Shown: piece by piece, positions 57,347-64,000 of the stretch
Position numbering within the stretch: the stretch's first letter is position 1
Layout of the letters: every line of letters starts with the position of its first letter
Assembly (NCBI RefSeq): GCF_019392245.1
Contig: NZ_JAHXRL010000004.1
Location: 372,001-436,000 of the forward strand
DNA from: Sulfitobacter sp. CW3
Lineage (GTDB): Bacteria > Pseudomonadota > Alphaproteobacteria > Rhodobacterales > Rhodobacteraceae
Length of the DNA: 64,000 bases
Direction of reading: 5' to 3'
Program-made: the position numbers and the translations under genes
The notes under the pieces: model-generated
The model's input: the letters and a program-made list of their open reading frames with translations, nothing else
Told to the model about the DNA's origin: nothing
Database searches by the model: none

Positions 57347-57969
57347 TGAGCTTTGAGGCATGGATCATATTCGCGTTGTTCTGGGTGGTGTTCGTGACCA
57401 CACCTGGCCCGAACGCGGTCAATTGTATCAACAACGGCATGAACTTGGGTTTCAAGCGCGCGATGATCGGCGTCTTGGGGATATTGACACAGGCCTCGTT
57501 GTTTTTGGTTCTCTCGGCGTTTGGCATCACCGCCCTGATTGCGGCGTCCGAGACTGCATTTAATGTGGCGAAACTGATTGGTGCGGGGTTTTTGATCTAC
57601 CTTGGCATTCGCGGATGGATGAACGCAAAAAAGGCCGTTAGCATCGTGGACCGGCCTACGCGGTCAATCTACCTTCGCGCCTTTGCCATCGCCACGATCA
57701 ACCCCAAATCGGTTGCAGGCTACTTGGCGGCGTTCAGTCAGTTCGTGCAGCCAGACGTTCCGATCTGGGAACAAATGGTGGTGATTGTGCCCACCGCACT
57801 GACGCTCACGGCCCTTAGCTATACCGGGTTTACCGCCCTTGGTGCGGGCCTGGGACGCGCAGCGATGGGCGCGGTGCTTAATGTATGGGTGCGCCGTGTG
57901 ATGGCTGGCAGCTTTATCCTGTATGGCATCTTGCTGGGTGCCGCATCTGCGCCGGCAGGCAGGGGATGA
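57346..57969 (+). CDS. LysE family exporter
   Basis: Membrane protein of 207 residues with six helices and the family opening TPGPNAVNCINNG near residues 19-31, where TPGPN is the LysE/RhtB hallmark. It would export an amino acid or related compound, perhaps glycine, methionine or a methylated amino acid that builds up during use of the neighbouring pathway; the substrate is a guess. It overlaps the regulator's stop by 1 nt and the GFA gene by 4 nt (ATGA). Confidence 0.9.
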   Translation: MSFEAWIIFALFWVVFVTTPGPNAVNCINNGMNLGFKRAMIGVLGILTQASLFLVLSAFGITALIAASETAFNVAKLIGAGFLIYLGIRGWMNAKKAVSIVDRPTRSIYLRAFAIATINPKSVAGYLAAFSQFVQPDVPIWEQMVVIVPTALTLTALSYTGFTALGAGLGRAAMGAVLNVWVRRVMAGSFILYGILLGAASAPAGRG

Positions 57970-58355
57970 CGATGCTTCAAGGAAGCTGCCTATGTGGTGC
58001 GATCACGTTTCAGGCTGACGCGCCAGCGCGGGACCCTGCTGCGTGTCATTGCACCCAGTGTCGCAAGCAGTCGGGGCATTATTGGGCGGCGGTTCAGGTT
58101 TTGGACGACGGGCTGAAAATATCAGGGTCACCAAAGTGGTACACGTCTTCGCCCGGCGTGCGTCGCGGATTTTGCCCAACCTGTGGCAGCTTCCTGTTCT
58201 GGAAATCAGACGCCGACCCGGACATGGGCGTTTCCCTTGGCGCGGTTGATGGACCCACAGGTTTGCATCTGACGCGGCATATCTTTGTCGCGGACAAGGG
58301 CGATTATTACGACATCATCGATGGTGTCCCCCAAGAGGAGCAAGAAGATGGCTGA
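57966..58355 (+). CDS. GFA family protein (glutathione-dependent formaldehyde-activating type)
   Basis: Zinc protein of 129 residues with the GFA fold, first known in the enzyme that speeds the reaction of formaldehyde with glutathione. The zinc cysteines are in GSCLCGAITF (residues 6-15), CHCTQCRKQSG (near 28-38) and GFCPTCGS (near 66-73). Most family members are of unknown function, but in this setting a role in catching formaldehyde from oxidative demethylation is attractive. The ATG at 57966 overlaps the LysE stop; its 3' end overlaps the dehydrogenase start by 8 nt. Confidence 0.88.
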   Translation: MTMLQGSCLCGAITFQADAPARDPAACHCTQCRKQSGHYWAAVQVLDDGLKISGSPKWYTSSPGVRRGFCPTCGSFLFWKSDADPDMGVSLGAVDGPTGLHLTRHIFVADKGDYYDIIDGVPQEEQEDG

Positions 58356-60795
58356 GTTTCCAACCACAGCACGGGTTGTCATCATCGGCGGCGGTGTCGT
58401 CGGCGTGTCATCCCTGTACCATTTGGCCAAAATGGGCTGGACGGATTGCGTCTTGCTGGAAAAGAATGAACTGACCGCCGGATCGACATGGCATGCGGCA
58501 GGGAACTGCCCGAGTTTCAGCACTTCATGGGCCGTGATGAACATGCAGCGCTATTCGCTTGAACTGTACAAGGGGCTGGCAGACGAAGTCGATTATCCGA
58601 TGAATTACCACGTCACCGGATCGGTCCGGTTGGCCCACGGCAAAAACCGCATGATGGAGTTCGAGCGCGCCTGCTCCATGGGCAATTATCAGGGTCTAAA
58701 CCTCGAGATGATGGACCTTGCCGCGATCAAGGAAAAATACCCCTTTATCGAAACCCATGATCTGGCGGGCGGCCTGTATGACCCCGATGATGGGGATATT
58801 GACCCCGCTCAGCTGACCCAAGCATTGGCCAAAGGGGCCCGTGACATGGGCGCACGGATCGAACGGTTTTGCCCCGCGACGGGCGTAAGCCGCGAGAATG
58901 GCGAATGGATCGTACACACGGCCAAGGGCGATATCCGCTGCGAAAAGGTGGTGAACGCGGCGGGGTATTATGCGCAGCGCGTGGGCGAATGGTTCAAACC
59001 CTATGGCGGGCGCACGGTCCCCATGGCGACGATGAGCCATCAGTATTTCCTGACCGATGACATCCCCGAGCTTAAGGAATGGACCCAAGCGCACGGCCAC
59101 AAGGTGCCGCTGTTGCGCGACGTCGACAGCTCTTACTACCTGCGGCAGGATAAATACGGCCTGAACCTTGGCCCCTACGAGCGGAACTGCAAAGGCCATT
59201 GGATGCAACCCGATGATCCGATGCCTGATGATTTCTCATTCCAACTATATCCCGACGATCTGGAACGGCTGGAATGGTACATCGAGGACGCAATGGCGCG
59301 TGTGCCGCTTCTTGGGACGGCCGGCGTGGGGCGCGTGATCAACGGCCCGATCCCCTATGCGCCGGATGGTCTGCCCCTGCTTGGGCCCATGCCCGGCGTG
59401 CCCAATGCGTACGAGGCTTGCGTGTTTACCTTTGGCATCACCCAAGGTGGTGGCGCGGGCAAAGTGCTGGCCGAATGGATCACCCAAGGCCAGACCGAAT
59501 GGGATATGTGGGCAACGGACCCGCGCCGCTATACCGACTACACCGATCAGGATTACGCGAACCAAAAAGCGATCGAGGTGTACGGCCACGAATACGCCAT
59601 GCATTTCCCGCGGCATACATGGCCCGCAGGCCGCAACAAAAAACTGTCGCCCGTGCATGACCGGATCATCGCCCAAGGCGGGCAAATGGGTCCCTACAAC
59701 GGCTGGGAACGCGCCAATTGGTTCGCGCAACCGGGCGATGATGTGTCGGAAGAAGCGACACAGACATGGGACCGCAATGGCCCATGGGCACAGCGCATCC
59801 GCGAGGAATGCGAGGCCGTGCGCGATCATGTCGGTGTGCTGGACCTGCCGGGGTTCTCGCGCTTCAGCTTGTCCGGTGCAGGCGCTGCAGAATGGCTGCG
59901 GGAACGGATTACAGGCGGGCTGCCCAAGATCGGGCGCATGAACCTTGCCTATTTCGCAGATGACCGCGGGCGGGTTGTGACCGAAATGTCCTGCCTGCGC
60001 CACGGCGATGATGACTTTACGCTGATCACCGCCGCTTCGGCACAGTGGCACGATTTCGATGTGCTGCGCCCCGCGCAGGACGCTGGCCTGACGCTGATGG
60101 ACCATAACCGTGACTTCTCGACGCTGATCGTTACAGGCCCGCAGTCACGTGATCTGTTCGTGGTGCTGGATACGCAGGCCGACCTGTCTGCCACATGGCT
60201 GTCGCATCAAACTGCGACTGTCGCCGGCATAAACTGCACCTTGGTGCGGGTCAGCTTTGCCGGCGAGCTGGGGTGGGAAATCCACGCAGCCAACGCAGAC
60301 ATGCCAGTGATTTATGATGCGGTGATTGCCGCCGGGGCAAAGGCGTTTGGCATGTGGGCGCTGAATTCACTGCGGATGGAAAAAGGCTATCGCGCGTGGA
60401 AGGGCGATTTGTCTACGGATTATACCCTGCTGCAAGGCGGGCTGGACCGGTTCGTGAAACTAGACAAACCGCAAGACTTCCCGGGCAAAGCCGCTTTGCA
60501 AAATGAACAGCAGCAAGGGGTTTCAAAACGCTTTGTCACGTTGGTTGTCGAAGCGGGTGATCAGGATGCGCCTTATATGTCTACGCTCTGGCACGACGGC
60601 GAGGTGGTTGGCGAAACGACCTCGGGTGATTGGGGATACCGTGTGAACAAATCAATCGCTTTCGGGATGCTGCGGGCCGACCTTGCGAGCGTCGGAACAG
60701 AGGTCTACGTGGATATCTTCGGCACCAAGTGTCGCGCAATTGTTCAGGCGGACCAACCGCTGTGGGATCCGGAAAACGAACGCCTGCGGGCGTAG
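58348..60795 (+). CDS. Dimethylglycine dehydrogenase-like FAD/GcvT fusion
   Basis: Two-part flavoenzyme of 815 residues. Residues 1-400 are an FAD amine oxidoreductase of the DAO type (VVIIGGGVVGVSSLYHLA at 10-27; H49 in GSTWHAAG, the usual covalent FAD histidine of the DMGDH/SARDH group). From about 430 on it is a GcvT-like folate domain (RFSLSGAGAAEWLRERI, GELGWEIHAA, NSLRMEKGYRAW). The FAD part is closer to DMGDH than to SARDH: DSSYYLRQDKYGLNLGPYE and VINGPIPYAPDGLP. It would oxidise a dimethylamine-type substrate and hand the methyl group to tetrahydrofolate. The ATG at 58348 follows AGAGGAG. Confidence 0.9.
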   Translation: MAEFPTTARVVIIGGGVVGVSSLYHLAKMGWTDCVLLEKNELTAGSTWHAAGNCPSFSTSWAVMNMQRYSLELYKGLADEVDYPMNYHVTGSVRLAHGKNRMMEFERACSMGNYQGLNLEMMDLAAIKEKYPFIETHDLAGGLYDPDDGDIDPAQLTQALAKGARDMGARIERFCPATGVSRENGEWIVHTAKGDIRCEKVVNAAGYYAQRVGEWFKPYGGRTVPMATMSHQYFLTDDIPELKEWTQAHGHKVPLLRDVDSSYYLRQDKYGLNLGPYERNCKGHWMQPDDPMPDDFSFQLYPDDLERLEWYIEDAMARVPLLGTAGVGRVINGPIPYAPDGLPLLGPMPGVPNAYEACVFTFGITQGGGAGKVLAEWITQGQTEWDMWATDPRRYTDYTDQDYANQKAIEVYGHEYAMHFPRHTWPAGRNKKLSPVHDRIIAQGGQMGPYNGWERANWFAQPGDDVSEEATQTWDRNGPWAQRIREECEAVRDHVGVLDLPGFSRFSLSGAGAAEWLRERITGGLPKIGRMNLAYFADDRGRVVTEMSCLRHGDDDFTLITAASAQWHDFDVLRPAQDAGLTLMDHNRDFSTLIVTGPQSRDLFVVLDTQADLSATWLSHQTATVAGINCTLVRVSFAGELGWEIHAANADMPVIYDAVIAAGAKAFGMWALNSLRMEKGYRAWKGDLSTDYTLLQGGLDRFVKLDKPQDFPGKAALQNEQQQGVSKRFVTLVVEAGDQDAPYMSTLWHDGEVVGETTSGDWGYRVNKSIAFGMLRADLASVGTEVYVDIFGTKCRAIVQADQPLWDPENERLRA

Positions 60796-60796
60796 T

Positions 60797-60844
60797 CGTT
60801 TTCTTTGAAGAAAACGGGTCGGAATTTTTGAAAAATTCCCGCTC
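60797..60844. repeat. Double-hairpin dispersed repeat, copy B
   Basis: Same element as at 20522-20570: GTTTTCTTTGAAGAAAAC forms one perfect hairpin (GTTTTC / GAAAAC), GGTC, then GGAATTTTTGAAAAATTCC forms the second, ending CGCTC. Here it lies inside the cluster, between the DMGDH-like stop and the ribosome site of the methyltransferase gene, where it may tune read-through or stabilise the upstream mRNA. Confidence 0.75.
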
Positions 60845-60857
60845 AGCAGGAGACGTT

Positions 60858-61748
60858 ATGACAGAAATCACCCTTCTTGATGGCGGCATGGGCCAAGAAC
60901 TGGTCCACCGTGCCGGCGACAAGGCAACGCCGCTTTGGGGCACGCAGGTCATGGTCGACCACCCCGGTATGGTCGAGACCGTGCACCGCGATTACTTTGC
61001 CGCAGGGGCCACCATCGCGACATCCAACACCTACGCGATCTTCTGTGACCGGCTGGAGGGCACACCCTACGAGAGCCGCTTTGCCGAATTGAATGACGCT
61101 GCAATGGCCGAAGCCAAGGCCGCTGCGGCAGACTTTGATGGCGCGCGCGTTGCCGGTGCGATTGGACCGATCAAGGCCAGCTACCGTCCGGATCTGCACC
61201 CGGATTATGATGAAGCGGTCAAAATTTACCGCGAAAAGGCACAGATGACTGCGCCGATGTCGGACCTGATCCTGTGCGAAACGGTCGTGTCCGTTTCCCA
61301 TGCACGCAGCATTCTTGATGCTTCGTTGGAAACGGGTTTGCCGGTCTGGGTGGCCTTGTCGGTCGATGACCAAGACGGCACGCGCCTGCGCTCGGGCGAA
61401 CCTTTGGCTGATGTGTTGCCCCATATTGGCAAGGCTTCAGCGGTGTTGATCAACTGCTCAGCGCCCGAAGCGATCAAGCCTGCCTTGGATATTCTGAAAA
61501 CCGCTGGTCTGCCTTTCGGGGCCTATGCCAACGGGTTCGAAAAGATCACGCAGGAATTTCTGGAAGACAAGCCCACTGTCGATGCCCTAAGCGCGCGGCG
61601 CGATCTGACGCCCGCCGCCTATGCCGATCACGTCATGGGCTGGATCGACCAAGGGGCCACCATCGTGGGCGGTTGCTGCGAAGTCGGCCCCGCCCATATC
61701 AAAGAAATCGCCGGGCGGTTGCGCGCGGCGGGTCACACCATCGTCTAA
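60858..61748 (+). CDS. Homocysteine S-methyltransferase family protein, BHMT-like
   Basis: TIM-barrel zinc methyltransferase of 296 residues of the Pfam S-methyl_trans family (BHMT, MmuM, MetH N-domain). The zinc cysteines are C200 in LINCSAPEAI and C273/C274 in GGCCEVGPAH, and the opening LLDGGMGQEL is typical. It would move a methyl group from betaine, dimethylsulfonio or S-methylmethionine type donors to homocysteine, giving methionine. Placement between DMGDH-like and SARDH-like genes favours betaine. The ATG at 60858 follows CAGGAGACGTT; the frame upstream to 60630 is within the DMGDH-like gene in another frame. Confidence 0.92.
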   Translation: MTEITLLDGGMGQELVHRAGDKATPLWGTQVMVDHPGMVETVHRDYFAAGATIATSNTYAIFCDRLEGTPYESRFAELNDAAMAEAKAAAADFDGARVAGAIGPIKASYRPDLHPDYDEAVKIYREKAQMTAPMSDLILCETVVSVSHARSILDASLETGLPVWVALSVDDQDGTRLRSGEPLADVLPHIGKASAVLINCSAPEAIKPALDILKTAGLPFGAYANGFEKITQEFLEDKPTVDALSARRDLTPAAYADHVMGWIDQGATIVGGCCEVGPAHIKEIAGRLRAAGHTIV

Positions 61749-61760
61749 GGAAATCATCTT

Positions 61761-64000
61761 ATGGCTCTCCCCTCTCATGCGCGTGTTGTTATCATCGGGG
61801 GGGGCGTCATTGGATGTTCTGTCGCCTATCACCTAACCAAACTGGGGTGGAAAGATGTGGTTCTGCTGGAACGCAAGCAGCTCACATCGGGGACGACTTG
61901 GCATGCTGCGGGTTTGATTGCGCAGCTTAGGGCCAGCGCGAATATGACGCGATTGGCAAAGTACAGCCAAGAGCTGTACGGCGATCTGGAAGCCGAAACA
62001 GGCGTCGCTACGGGGTTCAAACGCTGCGGGTCAATCACGGTGGCGCTGACGGATGAACGTCGCGAGGAAATCTTTCGCTCGGCGGCGATGGCGCGGGCCT
62101 TTGGCGTGGACGTAGAGGAAATCGGACCCGACGACGTCAAAGCCTGCTATCCGCATCTGAACACGGATGGCGTGACGGGCGGTGTATATCTGGACAAGGA
62201 CGGGCAGGGTGATCCGGGCAATATCGCGCTGGCACTGGCCAAAGGCGCGCGGCAACGCGGGGCGCAGATATTCGAACGGGTCAAGGTTACCAAAGCGTTG
62301 CGCTCGGGGCGGCGTGTTACGGGTGTTGCCTATACAACAGACGACGGCACCGAGGGCGAGATCACCTGCGATCATGTGGTCAATTGCGCGGGCATGTGGG
62401 GCCACGATGTTGGCCGCATGTTGGGGACCAGCATCCCGCTGCAAGCCTGCGAACATTTCTATATCGTGTCCGAGCCGATCAAGGGGCTTGAGCAGTTGCC
62501 GGTGCTGCGGGTGCCTGATGAATGCGCCTACTATAAATATGACGCGGGCAAGATCATGCTGGGGGCGTTTGAACCGGTCTCGAAACCATGGGGGATGCAG
62601 GGCATTCCTGACAGTTTCGAATTCGACCAACTGCCCGAGGATTTCGATCACTTTGAACCGATCCTAGAGGCCGCCGTAAACCGTATGCCGATGTTGGCAG
62701 AGGCCGGGATTCATACGTTCTTTAACGGACCAGAAAGCTTTACCCCTGACGATGCCTATCATCTGGGGCTGGCCCCCGAGATGGACAATGTCTGGGTCGC
62801 TGCGGGGTTCAATTCAATCGGTATTCAGTCCGCTGGTGGCGCGGGTATGGCGTTGGCGCAATGGATGGACGAGGGGGCAAAACCCTTTGATTTGGGCGAT
62901 GTCGATATTGCCCGGATGCAACCGTTTCAGGGCAACAAAACCTATCTCGTGGAACGTGCGCGCGAGACGCTCGGCCTGCTATATGCCGACCACTACCCCT
63001 ATCGGCAAAAGGCCACCGCGCGCGGGATCAGGCGGACGCCGTTTCATACCCAATTGCTGGAACATGGCGCCGTGATGGGGGAACTGGCAGGGTGGGAACG
63101 TGCCAACTGGTTCGCAAACCCCGGCCAGACGCCTGAATACGAGTATAGCTGGAAGCGGCAAAACTTCTTTGGCAACGTGGCTGATGAACTTGCGGCGGTG
63201 CGCAGCAATGTCGGTCTCTATGACATGTCATCATTTGGCAAAATCCGTGTCGAAGGGCGCGATGCGACGGCGTTCCTGAACCATATCGGGGGCGGTCAAT
63301 ATGACGTGCCGGTGGGCAAGATTGTCTATACGCAGTTCCTGAATGACCGCGCCGGGATCGAGGCGGATGTCACAATCACGCGCCTGTCAGATACGGCCTA
63401 TCTGGTGGTCACCCCTGCCGCGACACGTCTGGCAGATGAGACCTGGATGCGTCGCCATCAGGGCGATTTTAATGTGGTCATCACCGATGTGACGGCGGGC
63501 GAGGCCGTGCTGGCCGTCATGGGGCCAAACGCGCGCAAGCTGATGCAGGCGATCAGCCCGAATGATTTTACCAACGCGGTGAACCCTTTTGGCACGGCCC
63601 AAGAGATCGAGCTGGGCATGGGCACCGCGCGCGTGCACCGCGTGACCTATGTGGGGGAATTGGGGTGGGAGGTCTACGTCAGTGCCGACATGGCCGCCCA
63701 CGCGTTCGAGACAGTGATGGCTGCGGGGCAGGACATCGGGGCAAAGCTGTGCGGGATGCACATGATGGACAGCGCCCGCATCGAAAAAGGGTTCCGCCAT
63801 TTCGGTCACGACATCACCAGCGAGGATCACGTGCTAGAGGCCGGGCTTGGCTTTGCGGTGAAAACCGACAAGCCAGCGTTCATCGGGCGCGATGCGGTGT
63901 TACGCAAAAAGGAAAGCGGGCTGGAACGGCGGATGGTGCAGTTCAAACTGACCGACCCCGAACCGCTGCTGTATCACAACGAGCCGGTTTTGCGGGACGG
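61761..64000 (+). CDS. Sarcosine dehydrogenase-like FAD/GcvT fusion, 3' end outside window
   Basis: Second FAD/GcvT fusion, open from the ATG at 61761 (AAGGAAA 7 nt upstream) to the window end, 746 codons of an expected 810-830. The FAD loop VVIIGGGVIGCSVAYHL is at 9-25, the covalent-FAD histidine is H48 in SGTTWHAAGL, and NGPESFTPDDA with AAGFNSIGIQSAGGAG match SARDH rather than DMGDH. The GcvT part starts near residue 480 (DMSSFGKIRVEGRD) and runs past GELGWEVYVS. It probably oxidises sarcosine or a related monomethyl amine. It begins 12 bp after the methyltransferase stop, so the two are cotranscribed. Confidence 0.9.
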   Translation, partial: MALPSHARVVIIGGGVIGCSVAYHLTKLGWKDVVLLERKQLTSGTTWHAAGLIAQLRASANMTRLAKYSQELYGDLEAETGVATGFKRCGSITVALTDERREEIFRSAAMARAFGVDVEEIGPDDVKACYPHLNTDGVTGGVYLDKDGQGDPGNIALALAKGARQRGAQIFERVKVTKALRSGRRVTGVAYTTDDGTEGEITCDHVVNCAGMWGHDVGRMLGTSIPLQACEHFYIVSEPIKGLEQLPVLRVPDECAYYKYDAGKIMLGAFEPVSKPWGMQGIPDSFEFDQLPEDFDHFEPILEAAVNRMPMLAEAGIHTFFNGPESFTPDDAYHLGLAPEMDNVWVAAGFNSIGIQSAGGAGMALAQWMDEGAKPFDLGDVDIARMQPFQGNKTYLVERARETLGLLYADHYPYRQKATARGIRRTPFHTQLLEHGAVMGELAGWERANWFANPGQTPEYEYSWKRQNFFGNVADELAAVRSNVGLYDMSSFGKIRVEGRDATAFLNHIGGGQYDVPVGKIVYTQFLNDRAGIEADVTITRLSDTAYLVVTPAATRLADETWMRRHQGDFNVVITDVTAGEAVLAVMGPNARKLMQAISPNDFTNAVNPFGTAQEIELGMGTARVHRVTYVGELGWEVYVSADMAAHAFETVMAAGQDIGAKLCGMHMMDSARIEKGFRHFGHDITSEDHVLEAGLGFAVKTDKPAFIGRDAVLRKKESGLERRMVQFKLTDPEPLLYHNEPVLRD

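Noticed and set aside
60630..60857. Upstream part of the methyltransferase frame (to 60630)
   Set aside because: It lies in the DMGDH-like gene in another frame and passes through the repeat; AGGAG before the ATG at 60858 marks the true start.

Overview
The window reads as chromosomal DNA of a marine alphaproteobacterium of the Rhodobacteraceae (Roseobacter group). The grounds are a CcrM-type GANTC methyltransferase next to rnhB, a Rhodobacter-type porin, an Irr-type palindrome in front of mbfA, several alphaproteobacterial families of unknown function (DUF2794, DUF2125, DUF3576, DUF4170, DUF721) and gene blocks typical of this family (mutY/DUF721/dsbA-like; pmbA-cysQ-DUF4170-waaA-lpxK; leuS-DUF3576-lptE-holA). 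I saw no tRNA, rRNA, CRISPR array, prophage, transposase or integrase. Coding density is high. The tag for species is not readable from the sequence alone.

Layout. 1-4.1 kb: an AEC carrier and the iron exporter mbfA, then paaK/paaI and a divergent DUF2794 gene. 4.1-8.2 kb: NlpC/P60 hydrolase plus M17 aminopeptidase, an Hpt-like protein, a beta-carbonic anhydrase and a membrane-anchored NYN nuclease. 8.3-13.2 kb: asd, an MFS carrier, an HpaI-type aldolase, a membrane-anchored winged-helix protein and two small exported proteins. 13.3-18.7 kb: rnhB, ccrM, a single-domain response regulator, alkB, mutY, DUF721. 18.7-26.8 kb: DsbA-like oxidoreductase, CoA-transferase, the lipid A/Kdo block, pmbA and DUF2125. 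27-35 kb: SDR, enoyl-CoA hydratase-like protein, a 24-residue lipoprotein, flavoprotein, GST, holA, lptE, leuS, DUF3576. 35.3-43.5 kb: porin, YggS, L,D-transpeptidase, ribA, an OmpR-type regulator, xth, thioredoxin-TPR, Lon-N domain protein, Trm112, a ubiquinone-type monooxygenase. 43.6-50.8 kb: amidase, DapC-like aminotransferase, ftsK, lolA, lytic transglycosylase. 50.9-56.7 kb: second AEC carrier, hspQ, ggt, a STAS/anti-sigma kinase pair, thiolase, free-methionine-sulfoxide reductase.

The most interesting region is 56.7-64 kb: an XRE-cupin regulator, a LysE exporter, a GFA (formaldehyde/glutathione) family protein, a dimethylglycine-dehydrogenase-like protein, a betaine-homocysteine-methyltransferase-like protein and a sarcosine-dehydrogenase-like protein (cut by the window end), all on the plus strand with tiny gaps or overlaps at the start. 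Together they would cover glycine betaine to glycine, with methyl groups going to methionine or to the C1 pool. The regulator gene is preceded by three TTTCACG half-sites, and a double-hairpin dispersed repeat (second copy at 20.5 kb) sits inside the cluster.

Other points worth attention are a membrane-bound C-terminal winged-helix protein, a GTP cyclohydrolase II fused to a RibB-like domain that has lost its acidic loop, an Hpt-like protein without the phospho-histidine, two GANTC sites ahead of ccrM, and 31-bp-spaced direct repeats ahead of the porin.
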